Positions 48,647 to 57,371 are shown, counted from the first letter of the stretch. The stretch is DNA of 64,000 nt from Lachnoclostridium sp. An14 (GCF_002160755.1 NZ_NFLE01000012.1:1-64000); one strand, 5' to 3'. The notes: a model not told the origin generated them from the sequence alone. Program-made: numbers and translations.

Positions 48647-49720
48647 ATGAAATCAGGGATCAGTCTTGTAGACATGGCAAAGGAGATCCAGCGCCAGGCT
48701 GATTTGAAAGCCGACTATATGCTGGACACCCGCAGCCTTCGTCTGGAGCCTTTTGACTCGAAGCTGTACCTCAACGCCTATGACCAGTCCGGTGTCCCGG
48801 CGCTTGAACCGCTGGAGGTCAATTCCATTGCCCACCGGCAGATTGGCACACATCTGAAGATTCCAGCAGCCTACTATGACAAGATGCTGGAGGAATATCC
48901 CCAGCTGCTGGCACAAAATGTGAACGCCTGGTTCCAGCGGGAGCCCTCTGTCCGTATGATCCGCACCATTGAGGGTACGGCACGGGCATTTTTAAGCAAC
49001 CGCTACCGGCGCATTGACAACCTTGATATTGCGGGCATCGTCCTTCCCGTCCTTCAGGATATGGAGGGAATGCACTTTGAGAGTTGCCAGCTCACAGAAA
49101 GCCGCATGTATATCAAGGTAGTCAACACCCGCCTGGAGGCCGAGGTCGTGCCGGGCGACATCGTTCAGTCCGGCATCATCATCAGCAACAGCGAGGTGGG
49201 ACTCGGATCGGTGAACATCCAGCCGCTGGTCTACCGGCTGGTATGCAGTAACGGTATGGTCGTAAACGATGCCCAGACGCGCCGCACTCATGTGGGCCGC
49301 ATCAATGAGGCTTCGGAGAACTATCAGCTGTATTCGGAAAAGACGCTGGAGGCCGACGACAAAGCCTTTGCCATGAAGATCCAGGACACGGTGCGGGCCG
49401 TGGTAGACGAGGTGCGCTTTACCCGTGTAGTCAACATGATGCGGGAGGCCAAGGAGGCCCGCATAAATACCACCGATGTCCCCGGTATTGTCAAGCTGGT
49501 CAGCAAGGACTTCCACATCACCGATGAGGAAAGCTCCGGTGTGCTGCAGCGGCTGATCGAGGGCAACGACCTGACGCTCTATGGTTTATCCAATGCGGTG
49601 ACCCGCCACAGCCAGGATGTTCAGGACTATGACCGGGCGACTGCACTGGAGGGCATCGGTTACAACATTCTCTCCATGCCGGCAAGGCAGTGGAGCCGTA
49701 TCAACCAGCTGGCCGCCTGA
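48647..49720 (+). CDS. DUF932-family protein
   Basis: A 357-residue soluble protein with the DUF932 pattern: RQIGTHLKIPAAYYDKMLEEYPQLLAQNVNAWFQREP near residues 65-100, RAFLSNRYRRIDN near 112-125, and SNSEVGLGSVNIQPLVYRLVCSNGMVVND near 185-215. DUF932 proteins are common in phages and conjugative plasmids and are often co-encoded with SSB and recombination proteins; their activity is not established. GAGGGGAG precedes the ATG. It is followed by the 49759 gene, possibly a functional partner. Confidence 0.85.
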   Translation: MKSGISLVDMAKEIQRQADLKADYMLDTRSLRLEPFDSKLYLNAYDQSGVPALEPLEVNSIAHRQIGTHLKIPAAYYDKMLEEYPQLLAQNVNAWFQREPSVRMIRTIEGTARAFLSNRYRRIDNLDIAGIVLPVLQDMEGMHFESCQLTESRMYIKVVNTRLEAEVVPGDIVQSGIIISNSEVGLGSVNIQPLVYRLVCSNGMVVNDAQTRRTHVGRINEASENYQLYSEKTLEADDKAFAMKIQDTVRAVVDEVRFTRVVNMMREAKEARINTTDVPGIVKLVSKDFHITDEESSGVLQRLIEGNDLTLYGLSNAVTRHSQDVQDYDRATALEGIGYNILSMPARQWSRINQLAA

Positions 49721-49758
49721 GTGGCTGCCAACCATCCAATTTTAAGGAGGAACGAACT

Positions 49759-50604
49759 ATGTACGAACAGAACACTTCTATGATGAACACTCCTGAGCGG
49801 AACACTTTCCTGCTCCCTGCGATGGTGGAGGGTGATTTCAGCAGCGATGAGATCGCGGAAGATGCGGACGGCCTGCAGATGATGAGTTTCCAGCGGGTGA
49901 AAATTCCCGCCGGCGGCGCCCTGCAGTTCGAGATCCCCACGGAAGACCCCGACAATCCGGATTATGCCCGGACCCTGGAAGGAGTCATTCTCTACAATCA
50001 TTCTGCCTATACCCTGTGGCCGGAAGGCAGCGAGTATGACGAGGACACCAAGCCTCTCTGCTCTTCTGTGGACGGCAAGACGGGCATTGGGGAACCGGGC
50101 GGCGCCTGCGCCACCTGCCCGATGAACGCATACGGTTCGGCCAGAGACGGCGGCCGCGGCAAGGCCTGCAAGAATATGCGGGACATCTACCTGCTGCGCA
50201 GCGGCGAGTATATGCCTCTGCTGATTTCTCTGCCGCCTACCAGCATCAAGCCGTTCAAGGAGTTCCTGAACCGGGCCTTTGTCTACCGCCGGCGCGCCAC
50301 CTATGGCAGCCTGATCCAGATTGGGCTCAAGAAGGAGAACAATGGCAGCAACGACTACAGCGTTGCCACTTTCCGCCTTGTGCGCGACTTCCAGGGCGAG
50401 GAACTGGCTCAGATCCGCGCCTATGCCAATGGCTTTAAGGAGCAGATCAAGGCCATCAACATCCAGCGGGCCCTGATCAACGAGGAGCAGCGTACCAACG
50501 ACTGCGACTATGTGATCCCGGAGTCCGCTACGGCGCCCGACAGCCCCGATGGGAGCTATGTGGTCGGAGAGATCAACGGCAACTACGAGAAGCTGCCCGC
50601 GTAA
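49759..50604 (+). CDS. Hypothetical protein with a Cys cluster (281 aa)
   Basis: AAGGAGG lies eight bases before the ATG. An N-terminal beta-rich region (FQRVKIPAGGALQFEIPTED...TLEGVILYNHSAYTLW) is followed by GGACATCPMNAYGSARDGGRGKACKNMRDIYLL near residues 112-145, which looks like a small metal-binding loop. A further alpha/beta part ends TFRLVRDFQGEELAQIRAYANGFKEQI. The order SSB-DUF932-this protein is reminiscent of phage-like DNA-handling blocks. Family not recognised; a single-strand binding or annealing role is only a guess. Confidence 0.6.
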   Translation: MYEQNTSMMNTPERNTFLLPAMVEGDFSSDEIAEDADGLQMMSFQRVKIPAGGALQFEIPTEDPDNPDYARTLEGVILYNHSAYTLWPEGSEYDEDTKPLCSSVDGKTGIGEPGGACATCPMNAYGSARDGGRGKACKNMRDIYLLRSGEYMPLLISLPPTSIKPFKEFLNRAFVYRRRATYGSLIQIGLKKENNGSNDYSVATFRLVRDFQGEELAQIRAYANGFKEQIKAINIQRALINEEQRTNDCDYVIPESATAPDSPDGSYVVGEINGNYEKLPA

Positions 50605-50642
50605 TGAGTTTTGTTGCGGCCTCAGCCGCATGACATGTCATC

Positions 50643-50682
50643 AAGGGATACCTTCGGCTCACGCCGGGGGTATCCCTTTTTT
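50643..50682 (+). terminator. Terminator
   Basis: AAGGGATACC (50643-50652) pairs with GGTATCCCTT (50669-50678), followed by TTTT. It separates the DNA-handling block from the sigma-like gene. Confidence 0.85.
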
Positions 50683-50705
50683 GCTTTAGACTGGAGGAAA
50701 TATAT

Positions 50706-51245
50706 ATGTTATGTGAAGTACCGTTAACAAAGGAGCAACAGGAGTTTGCCGCTGAACATCACGGCCTGGTCTACAAATTTTTAAATGACAACCATCTGCC
50801 AGATGACGAATTTTATGATGTGGTCATTTTTCCCTACCTGAAGGCTGTGCAGGATTATTTTTCAGATGAATCGGCACAACGCTATTCATTCGCAGCGATT
50901 GCCCGCCACAGAATGCGTCTGTGTGTCTATGATCACTTTCGCTCGCAGGCTCGCCGCAAGCGCAACGCTGAAATCCTCAGCATTCATATCGGCCTGTACC
51001 CGGACGGCGTGCCCCTGGAGGAACTGCTGCCGGCGCAGGATGATCTGATGCAGGAATTTGAGATGAAGCAGCTGCTTCATGACCTGGCTGGCCGTGTTTC
51101 CATGCAGCAAATGAACATCGTCCGCATGAAGGGCTGCGGCTACGGCATCCGCGAGATCGCCAGCCGTGAAAAGCTCCCCATGAAACGCATCAAGGAGCTT
51201 CTGGAAGAGGTCCGCGCGGTGTTTCTGGAGTTGTGCTATGAGTAA
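50706..51245 (+). CDS. Sigma-like factor (179 aa)
   Basis: Region 2-like N-terminus: LTKEQQEFAAEHHGLVYKFLNDNHL, EFYDVVIFPYLKAVQDYFSDESAQRYSFAAIARHRMRLCVYDHFRSQARRKRNAE (about residues 7-95). A C-terminal HTH follows: DLAGRVSMQQMNIVRMKGCGYGIREIASREKLPMKRIKELLEEVR. This matches small element-encoded sigma-70-like factors and is a second one beside that at 34355. GGAGG precedes the ATG. It could turn on the downstream accessory genes. Confidence 0.75.
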   Translation: MLCEVPLTKEQQEFAAEHHGLVYKFLNDNHLPDDEFYDVVIFPYLKAVQDYFSDESAQRYSFAAIARHRMRLCVYDHFRSQARRKRNAEILSIHIGLYPDGVPLEELLPAQDDLMQEFEMKQLLHDLAGRVSMQQMNIVRMKGCGYGIREIASREKLPMKRIKELLEEVRAVFLELCYE

Positions 51246-51298
51246 ATGCCTGCCGCCCCTGGCAGGCCAATGTCAAAAATGAATGGAGGCTGACTATT

Positions 51299-51544
51299 AT
51301 GACGAAATCGAAAAAGTCCATTGTAATGCACGGAATGCTTTTGTGCCCGCTGGTTCTCGGCCACTGCGCCTTCCTGCGTGCCAACGGCTCCGACTACCGG
51401 ACCTCGCCCGTTGTGGCGATCCATGAGCAGTCCGGGGATCTGGTGCATTTCGAAACGCTCAACTCCAACTACTTCCTTTCGATGGACCCTTTCCCGCTGG
51501 CGGCCGCCAGCCCGCTCCCGACGGTTCTGGCCGCGTGCGCGTAG
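51299..51544 (+). CDS. Small hypothetical protein (81 aa)
   Basis: GGAGG lies nine bases before the ATG. The product has a moderately hydrophobic middle (MHGMLLCPLVLGHCAFL) and a compact C-terminal part (SPVVAIHEQSGDLVHFETLNSNYFLSMDPF), suggesting a small beta-rich domain. No family was recognised. A strong terminator follows. Confidence 0.55.
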   Translation: MTKSKKSIVMHGMLLCPLVLGHCAFLRANGSDYRTSPVVAIHEQSGDLVHFETLNSNYFLSMDPFPLAAASPLPTVLAACA

Positions 51545-51583
51545 AGAAGTCAAAACAATAAGGGGTAATGCCCCATAGGTCCC

Positions 51584-51621
51584 GGCCGTGGCAGGCGCAC
51601 TTGTCTGCCGCGGCCTTTTTT
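51584..51621 (+). terminator. Terminator
   Basis: GGCCG-GGCAG (51584-51594) pairs with CTGCC-CGGCC (51605-51615), followed by six T. Confidence 0.85.
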
Positions 51622-51633
51622 ATGGAGGAATGT

Positions 51634-52317
51634 ATGGAACAATCCAAAACCCTTGCTGTTTCCGTAAGCGCCAAGGAGTTTGTCACATACCAGTGCAGCC
51701 AATGCGGCCATTGCTGCCGCCGCATCGAGGGCTGCGTTATGGTAGAAAGCCTGGACGCCTACCGAATGGCAAAACACCTTCGAGAGCAGCATTGCGGTGT
51801 CCGCAGTACGGATGATGTGCTTCTCCAATACTGCGAGCCCACACCGCTCACCGATGAAGGGTATCCCATTTACACACTCAAAACAGTTGGAGCAGAAGCA
51901 TCCTGTGTTTTTCTGCAGGGCAACCATTGCAGCATCTATGCCACCCGTCCTCGGACCTGCCGCCTTTACCCGTTTTCGGCGGGGCCCGGTGAGCGCGGCC
52001 GGGATTTTGAATACTGCCTCTGTTTTGATGATAACCAGCAGTATCACTTCAATGGCGGGAAGGTGCTTGTCAAAGACTGGCTGTACCGCAACTTTCCCCG
52101 GGAAGATAAGGAATTCTTGAAGCAGCAGTACCGGGCCATCCCGGAAATTGGCAAGCTGATGCGCCGCATACCAGAGGAACTGCGCCGGGCATCTGTGTTC
52201 AAGATCCTGTTCTATCACTATTACAACTTCGACCTGGATCAGCCGTTCCTGCCCCAGTATGAACAAAATAACCGCAGCCTTCTGCATGATCTTCGTCAGC
52301 TGGCGCTTCTGGACTGA
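51634..52317 (+). CDS. YkgJ-family cysteine cluster protein
   Basis: A 227-residue protein of the CxxCxxCC zinc/iron-chelating class. CSQCGHCCRRIEGCVMV stands at residues 20-36. A second set is ASCVFLQGNHCSIYATRPRTCRLYPFSAGPGER near 90-120, with the family's RP..CR.YPF motif. YkgJ-type proteins are thought to bind a metal cluster; their reaction is unknown. GGAGG lies five bases before the ATG at 51634, preferred over the ATG at 51622, which overlaps that site. It may modify another element protein. Confidence 0.82.
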   Translation: MEQSKTLAVSVSAKEFVTYQCSQCGHCCRRIEGCVMVESLDAYRMAKHLREQHCGVRSTDDVLLQYCEPTPLTDEGYPIYTLKTVGAEASCVFLQGNHCSIYATRPRTCRLYPFSAGPGERGRDFEYCLCFDDNQQYHFNGGKVLVKDWLYRNFPREDKEFLKQQYRAIPEIGKLMRRIPEELRRASVFKILFYHYYNFDLDQPFLPQYEQNNRSLLHDLRQLALLD

Positions 52318-52327
52318 GGCGGCGCCT

Positions 52328-52516
52328 ATGATGTACGCACTGGAACACTTTTCAGCGCAGGGAACCGGCGGCCGCCCATGTCGATGCTGGATACAGTACG
52401 CTATCTGCGGAAAATATGAAATTTTAGAAAAGGTCTGCCAAAACCAGCGCCGGCCGGAGGAATGGCGGGTAATTCCTCTGGCAGCAGGCGTACCAGAAGA
52501 AAGGAGTGCCGCATGA
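52328..52516 (+). CDS. Small hypothetical protein (62 aa)
   Basis: GAGGCGG precedes the ATG. The product MMYALEHFSAQGTGGRPCRCWIQYAICGKYEILEKVC... has several Cys and Trp and ends overlapping the next gene's ATG by four bases (ATGA). The coupling and Shine-Dalgarno site argue that it is real. Function unknown. Confidence 0.55.
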   Translation: MMYALEHFSAQGTGGRPCRCWIQYAICGKYEILEKVCQNQRRPEEWRVIPLAAGVPEERSAA

Positions 52517-52956
52517 GTACCAACCAATACCAAGAGATGCGCAACCGCCAGCAGGCGGAAGTAAACGCATTTCCCATGTTCTTTGCTTTTAATAAACAGC
52601 AGTTTGCTGAAGGAATGCGCAAGCTGGGCTTGTCCCCCTCGGACACCCGCCAGGTATGCAGCATTTTTGGAGGCGGCTACTGCCGTAAAAGCGATGTCGC
52701 AAAACTGAATGAAATATTCACCCGACACCGAAAAGAGCTGGAAGATGCCATTGCCGGCGACAAAACCGGGCAAGGTTTTATCTGTGATATGTTCCTCCAG
52801 GAGTTGGAGAACCATGAGTACAGTTATACCGGCGATGTGCAGGAAACTCTTGATGCTTTGGGCATTACGGCCCAGTATATGGAGGCTGTTCCGCAACTGC
52901 TGGATGGCCTGGCTCTGGCCTGTGAAAAGGCTATGCAGCACGATTGTTTCGACTGA
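52513..52956 (+). CDS. Hypothetical protein (147 aa)
   Basis: AAGGAG stands six bases before the ATG. All-helical prediction: FAFNKQQFAEGMRKLGLSPSDTRQVCSIFGGGYCRKSDVAKLNEIFTRHRKELEDAI and FICDMFLQELENHEYSYTGDVQETLDALGITAQYMEAVPQLLDGLALACEKAM. This resembles a class of proteins seen repeatedly in gut Firmicutes conjugative elements, without assigned function. Overlaps the previous gene by four bases. Confidence 0.65.
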   Translation: MSTNQYQEMRNRQQAEVNAFPMFFAFNKQQFAEGMRKLGLSPSDTRQVCSIFGGGYCRKSDVAKLNEIFTRHRKELEDAIAGDKTGQGFICDMFLQELENHEYSYTGDVQETLDALGITAQYMEAVPQLLDGLALACEKAMQHDCFD

Positions 52957-52995
52957 CCCAGAAAGAAACCATGCCCCACCGGGGTCCGAATCAAC

Positions 52996-53030
52996 AGCCG
53001 CCGCAGCTCATATGCCGCCGGCGGGCTTTT
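52996..53030 (+). terminator. Possible terminator
   Basis: AGCC-GCCG (from 52996) can pair with CGGCGGGCT (ending about 53026), followed by TTTTC. The stem is imperfect. Confidence 0.45.
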
Positions 53031-53051
53031 CATTGACAGGAGGTGCAATCT

Positions 53052-53480
53052 TTGAATTTTCACGAAACGATATGCGGCCGCCGCTTTTTTGACGCCCAGC
53101 TGCCCCATCTCATCAAGGCTCTGGAACGCATTGCCGATGGCCTTACCCAACCAAAAATGTCTTTGCCGCATGGCATGACTATTGAGCCCAATTTCCTGCA
53201 TGACCTCTATTACGGCGAGTACGAACCGAGTGTTTTTAAGGAGCAGGACAAAAAGCAGCAGGTACTTAACCACACAGTATCTGCGGCTGAGACCGCTCTA
53301 CGCGGGGAACTCTCCAAAACTCCTGCAGCTCTGGCAGCTTTCGAGGTGTACCAAACGGCCGCCGGTGAGCGCAACAGCGCTGTGATTGAACAGGCTTTTG
53401 AGTCTGGATACCGTACTGCCATGCAAATGCTTTTTGCTGGGCTGGTATCTGCTCCGCCGGAGGACCACGCCAATGGATGA
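53052..53480 (+). CDS. Hypothetical protein (142 aa)
   Basis: The TTG at 53052 is eight bases after AGGAGG. Helical protein beginning MNFHETICGRRFFDAQLPHLIKALERIADGLTQ and ending AFESGYRTAMQMLFAGLVSAPPEDHANG. The pattern of C-terminal helices (VYQTAAGERNSAVIEQAFESGYRTAMQML) resembles small regulatory proteins of conjugative elements, but no family is certain. Overlaps the next gene by eight bases. Confidence 0.6.
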   Translation: MNFHETICGRRFFDAQLPHLIKALERIADGLTQPKMSLPHGMTIEPNFLHDLYYGEYEPSVFKEQDKKQQVLNHTVSAAETALRGELSKTPAALAAFEVYQTAAGERNSAVIEQAFESGYRTAMQMLFAGLVSAPPEDHANG

Positions 53481-53982
53481 ACAGCAGCACAACGCTTTAG
53501 AATTGCCAAAAGGATTATACGAGCCTGTGCTCCGGCAGCCGATGGAGTTAGACTTCCTGCTGGGGCAGGAACTCTCCCTTTGCTTTCATGATTTGGACGG
53601 CTCCCATGTGTTCAAGACCTGCTATGGCGATATCTGCAAAGCAGTCAATGCCTTACGGGACTATGCACGGCTGCTGGAGATGGCCTGTGAGCAATGGGAC
53701 CTGACTGGTTTTCATCGTGCCCTTTATGAGTATCATGCGGAAAAAATGAGGGAAATTGCAGGCAAATTTCAGGCCGGCATCGGCTATGACTATGACGCTG
53801 CCATGGAAAAATGCCGCAGGAAAAAGAAACGCAAGAAGAAGGAAGATGATTTTGGTGAGGATGCTCTTGTTCTGGCCTTCAAGCGGACAAAGCAACCCGC
53901 CGAGCAGATGAAGGAGGCAGATACTGATGTTGATGACTCTCCCTGGGAAGAGGACGAAGACGAACAGGAAAGTGACGACTGA
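53473..53982 (+). CDS. Hypothetical protein with charged tail (169 aa)
   Basis: Starts at an ATG inside the end of the previous gene, nine bases after GAGGA. An alpha-rich N-terminal domain of 115 residues (LDFLLGQELSLCFHDLDGSHVFKTCYGDICKAVNALRDYARLLEMACEQW) is followed by a basic stretch (CRRKKKRKKKEDDF) and an acidic end (DVDDSPWEEDEDEQESDD). Family not recognised. The 190 bases after it (53983-54174) hold no gene, only a GGGGCT/AGCCCC hairpin near 54127-54152. Confidence 0.6.
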   Translation: MDEQQHNALELPKGLYEPVLRQPMELDFLLGQELSLCFHDLDGSHVFKTCYGDICKAVNALRDYARLLEMACEQWDLTGFHRALYEYHAEKMREIAGKFQAGIGYDYDAAMEKCRRKKKRKKKEDDFGEDALVLAFKRTKQPAEQMKEADTDVDDSPWEEDEDEQESDD

Positions 53983-54174
53983 TCACAACACGACCCGCCC
54001 CAGCGGGTATCGGGATTGCCAGTCTGGTAAGCTGCAAGCCTACCGCTCTTTTGCTGCCACTCATTTGCATGTGTATGAGCGGTGCCGCCATTTTCGTCGC
54101 GGATAACTGAACGATTTTTGATCTGCGGGGCTAGGGCATTGTACCCAGCCCCACCCCACAAAAAGGAGGGAGCA

Positions 54175-55056
54175 ATGATGATTTATCATCAGCCTGGAGA
54201 AGAATTTTGGCATGAGGGTGTCTGCTACAAAGTCGGCGGACGCATTGTTGCCAATGAAGCGAGCGATTACGCAGGGCTCTTCGGAAATATCCTTGAAATC
54301 CGCACCGAGGATGACCGGGAGACTGACAACGACACGCCGGACATCTACTGCGCGTTTGAAGCGCCGGTGCTCTCTGCGGACCGTCTTGCGCTGGAGCAGA
54401 CCTTTTCACAGCTTTACCGTGAGCAGAAACACATCGAGGATCTGGGCCTGGATATGGTCATTATGGGGCCTGAAATGATTGTTCCCCTTGAGCATCCTGC
54501 CCAGGTATATCCCACAGGGACGCTCTATGTAGTCGCCGTCCACTGGGCTACCGATGGGGAGTATGGTTCCTATGAAGCGATCTTCACGGAGCGCACCGAT
54601 GCCCTACATCAATTTCACAATGATCTTCGGGAAGAATTTCTGGCTGGAAGCATTCCACGCTGGAAAGAAAGCAGCCAATTCGTCGAAGAAGAGTCTGACA
54701 ACAGCTATGAGTGCTATCTGGACGGCGAATACTGTGAGAACCATTTTTCGATTGCGCTGGAACAGCGGGCGCTGCCTCTTTCCCCTGCATTTTGCCGCAG
54801 CACGGCAGAATTGTACCGCGCAGAATGCCTGCGGGATGATTTCAGGGAGCATATTGAGAACTGTGACGATTTTCAAGAGCTCTCTGACACACAGAAAGAA
54901 GCACTACTGCGTTCTCCCAATTTGCCGCAGCGGATCGCCAACCAGCTGGAACACAGCTGCGCCTACGGTGAGGCTTACTGGCAGGCGGTGTCCGATGTGG
55001 CACGCACTCTGCTGAAAGAGTTGCGCCAGCAATCCGCAGGACATAGCCCCTGCTGA
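54175..55056 (+). CDS. Hypothetical protein (293 aa)
   Basis: AAGGAGGGAGCA precedes the ATG at 54175. Acidic soluble protein. The first 45 residues form a small beta domain (FWHEGVCYKVGGRIVANEASDYAGLFGNILEIRTEDDRETDNDTPDIYCAFEAP) like an ASCH/KOW-type barrel in pattern. The middle reads GTLYVVAVHWATDGEYGSYEAIFTERTDALHQFHNDL. The end is helical and Cys-containing. No family was recognised. Related sequences would be expected in similar elements. Confidence 0.6.
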   Translation: MMIYHQPGEEFWHEGVCYKVGGRIVANEASDYAGLFGNILEIRTEDDRETDNDTPDIYCAFEAPVLSADRLALEQTFSQLYREQKHIEDLGLDMVIMGPEMIVPLEHPAQVYPTGTLYVVAVHWATDGEYGSYEAIFTERTDALHQFHNDLREEFLAGSIPRWKESSQFVEEESDNSYECYLDGEYCENHFSIALEQRALPLSPAFCRSTAELYRAECLRDDFREHIENCDDFQELSDTQKEALLRSPNLPQRIANQLEHSCAYGEAYWQAVSDVARTLLKELRQQSAGHSPC

Positions 55057-55098
55057 CGCTGTGACACATAAATCATAATAGATTGGAGGTTTGACTAC

Positions 55099-55656
55099 AT
55101 GGACGAAAAAGAAAAGAAACTGCGTGAAGACCTGGAATTCCATCTGGATACGCTCCGGCGCAACTTGGAGGTCGTTTCGATGGAAGATCTGAAAGCGAAA
55201 TACGCAAAGCCATTCAAAGAACTGAAAGATAACATCTGTAAGACTGCCACCGCATACACCCAGTACATTTCCCTCGGTGGTATCCGCGTCAAGAGCCGCT
55301 ACGGCGACGAGGCCGTGAAATACATAAATGAGGCAATCAAAGATACTCCGTACCTGAAAAAGATCTCCGAGGCCGCCTTTGAGCGACAGGACATGGATGA
55401 GATCGCGGCACTGGCAAGGCAGCTCCGTGAAGTAGTTTTGCAGAGCCTGCATGTGTTCAGCCTGCCGCTTTTCTGCCTGTATGTTCCTACGGAGTGTATG
55501 AATGACTACCACACTCCCCCGGAGATCTATAATGATGTCACTTCACAGGTCTTGCGGAACGGGGAATGGCAGCTTGCGGAGCATATCCGCCCCGGAGAAC
55601 TGATTCCTGTGCAGATTATTTATGAGGTGCCTGCGCCGTCTGAGGAAGCGGCATGA
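55099..55656 (+). CDS. Hypothetical helical protein (185 aa)
   Basis: TTGGAGG precedes the ATG. A charged coiled-coil N-terminus (MDEKEKKLREDLEFHLDTLRRNLEVVSMEDLKAKYAKPFKELKDN) is followed by a mixed domain (LQSLHVFSLPLFCLYVPTECMNDYHTPPEIYNDVTSQVLRNG). It overlaps the next gene by four bases (ATGA). Function unknown. Confidence 0.6.
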   Translation: MDEKEKKLREDLEFHLDTLRRNLEVVSMEDLKAKYAKPFKELKDNICKTATAYTQYISLGGIRVKSRYGDEAVKYINEAIKDTPYLKKISEAAFERQDMDEIAALARQLREVVLQSLHVFSLPLFCLYVPTECMNDYHTPPEIYNDVTSQVLRNGEWQLAEHIRPGELIPVQIIYEVPAPSEEAA

Positions 55657-56162
55657 AGCGGCCGCAAAAATACTTGAGCAGCGAGGCTCACGGCTATTTA
55701 CAGGAGGCGGAGGCCTGCTCCCTGATCCTCAAAGACCTGGAGCGCATATCCGCCAAACTGCAGCGGCGAATCGATAAAGAGGCCGCCGCAAGGCAAGCTG
55801 ACTTTGAAGCCGCCATGCAGTACCACAGCGAGGCGGAAATTCAGGATGCTTACGGCTGGGAGTTCATCACTGAGGCACAGTATCATGCCTATTTAGATCT
55901 GTTCCGCCGTGGCAGAGAAGCAATAGAAAACCATCCTCCCACCATCTCTGAAATGGCGCTCGCCATTATGCGGAAGGTCATTCGTGATTTAGAATCAGAC
56001 AAACGGGAATATGAGTTTTCCGCTCTCACACCGGAGCAACAGGTCGTGGAACTGCAACGCGCAGAACAGGCCCGAAAGGAATGGAAGGCACATATTGCCC
56101 AGCTGCGGGAGAAACAGGGCCGTGTACTCAAATCCGAGGATTTGGAGGCTTCACAGCCTTAG
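55653..56162 (+). CDS. Coiled-coil hypothetical protein (169 aa)
   Basis: Predicted coiled coils at both ends (AEACSLILKDLERISAKLQRRIDKEAAARQADFEAAM and QQVVELQRAEQARKEWKAHIAQLREKQGRVLKSEDLE), joined by YGWEFITEAQYHAYLDLFRRGREAIENHPPT. Coupled to the previous gene by a four-base overlap. A terminator follows. Structural or partner-binding role; nothing more can be said. Confidence 0.6.
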   Translation: MKRPQKYLSSEAHGYLQEAEACSLILKDLERISAKLQRRIDKEAAARQADFEAAMQYHSEAEIQDAYGWEFITEAQYHAYLDLFRRGREAIENHPPTISEMALAIMRKVIRDLESDKREYEFSALTPEQQVVELQRAEQARKEWKAHIAQLREKQGRVLKSEDLEASQP

Positions 56163-56213
56163 CTTTCCTGCGCCAGCCAAATGCTCTGCCAAATAGGCAG
56201 AGGGCATCATTAC

Positions 56214-56262
56214 AAAGGGATCGACAAACCGTACCGCTATGGTCTGCCGGTCCCTTTCTTTA
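56214..56262 (+). terminator. Terminator
   Basis: AAAGGGA (56214-56220) pairs with TCCCTTT (56251-56257). Inner pairs CG, CA and ACC with GGT, TG and CG are separated by single symmetrical mismatches. CTTTAT follows. Confidence 0.65.
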
Positions 56263-56276
56263 TAAAGGAGTAGAAT

Positions 56277-56507
56277 ATGAAGAAAAAACCATCTCACCCA
56301 ATGCTGAGGAAATACACCGTAACGATTGAAGAACAGATCGTTCAGGAGTTTCCCGTGGAGGCTTATGACCTTTCCCATGCGCTGGAAACAGCCGAAGCTG
56401 CCTACAAGCAAGGGGAATTGGTGGTACAGCCCTCAGCACCGACTACCCGCCTGATCATGGCACGGCACAACAAGACCGGAAAAACAACCGGATGGAGAGA
56501 ATTTTAA
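56277..56507 (+). CDS. DpnD/PcfM-like small protein (76 aa)
   Basis: AAAGGAG precedes the ATG. The product LRKYTVTIEEQIVQEFPVEAYDLSHALETAEAAYKQGELVVQPSAPTTRLIMA follows the beta-alpha-beta pattern of DpnD/PcfM proteins, known from conjugative plasmids (pcfM of pCF10) and restriction loci. Function in the family is not established. It starts a new gene run after a terminator. Confidence 0.65.
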   Translation: MKKKPSHPMLRKYTVTIEEQIVQEFPVEAYDLSHALETAEAAYKQGELVVQPSAPTTRLIMARHNKTGKTTGWREF

Positions 56508-56532
56508 TCATTACTACAAGGGAGAGATAAAT

Positions 56533-57282
56533 ATGAACTTATGGCATGACAAGTCTTATATTTCGCCTTCAGCCCCGGAATGGGTCGAACGGGGCTACGC
56601 TATGTACGATGTTCATTCGGTGCGCTTTCAATTTGTCTATACGGAAGAACAGAAGAAAGCCAACCGCCGTGCGCATACAGCGGCTGATGAGGGGCAAGCC
56701 CTGGTCATGGCCGCTGAAGCACGAAATTCTGTCATGAATCCCCTCATGGACGCCATCGCCCAAAATTTCGTCTGTTATCAGTATGAGGATACCGAGCCGG
56801 CGCCTTTCCGGAGCTGTCAGTGGGACCTCTTTTTCTGGTGCAATGATTTCAGCAATACGCTCCACGGCTGTGGCCTGTCCGGACGGGATTATTCCTACTT
56901 TACATTGAACTTCAACGAGAACCAGACTGTGGAAAAGCGTGCCGAGGTCTGCTGGCGGCTGCTGCAATTTCTGGAACACCGCTGCCGGAAAAACCGCAAT
57001 CTGGATGTTGCCGTCCAGTACAGCATCTGGTACGACCATGAGAAGATCGAAAAAGATGCTGACCGGATGAAATGTCTGCTGGCGGGCTGCAGCTGCACCT
57101 ATGGCAGTAAGGACGGGAAATTCCTGTTTGATGATGGCATTTTCTGCTTCCGTCCCAAGTACGCCAAGCGGCAGCTCTATCGTGTTTCTGATTCCGAGGT
57201 TCTTGCCCTGTGCTGGAAACTAGGCCTGACAGACGATGCTGCTGATGGCAGCCCTCTCGCAACGGGGAGGCACAGCGCATGA
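56533..57282 (+). CDS. Hypothetical protein (249 aa)
   Basis: GGGAGAGA precedes the ATG. N-terminal MNLWHDKSYISPSAPEWVERGYAMYDV, a central aromatic-rich domain (FRSCQWDLFFWCNDFSNTLHGCGLSGRDYSYFTLNFNENQTVEKR) and a C-terminal part with VAVQYSIWYDHEKIEKDADRMKCLLAGCSCTYGSKDGKFLFDDGIFCFRPKYAKRQLYRVSDSEVLALCWKLGL. Family not recognised. It overlaps a tiny downstream gene by four bases. Confidence 0.6.
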   Translation: MNLWHDKSYISPSAPEWVERGYAMYDVHSVRFQFVYTEEQKKANRRAHTAADEGQALVMAAEARNSVMNPLMDAIAQNFVCYQYEDTEPAPFRSCQWDLFFWCNDFSNTLHGCGLSGRDYSYFTLNFNENQTVEKRAEVCWRLLQFLEHRCRKNRNLDVAVQYSIWYDHEKIEKDADRMKCLLAGCSCTYGSKDGKFLFDDGIFCFRPKYAKRQLYRVSDSEVLALCWKLGLTDDAADGSPLATGRHSA

Positions 57283-57371
57283 AGTACAGAGAAATCTATG
57301 CCGCATTGGCAAAGCAAAGGATGGATGTCCCGGGGTTCCGCTTTTTTGAAAGCACAGTTGATGCGGCCTGA
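57279..57371 (+). CDS. Tiny open frame (30 aa), possible remnant
   Basis: Begins MKYREIYAALAKQRMDVPGF and ends after 30 codons. ATGA overlaps the previous stop, and its TGA overlaps the next ATG by one base. The start looks like that of a normal small protein; an early stop or frame change may have shortened it. Confidence 0.35.
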   Translation: MKYREIYAALAKQRMDVPGFRFFESTVDAA

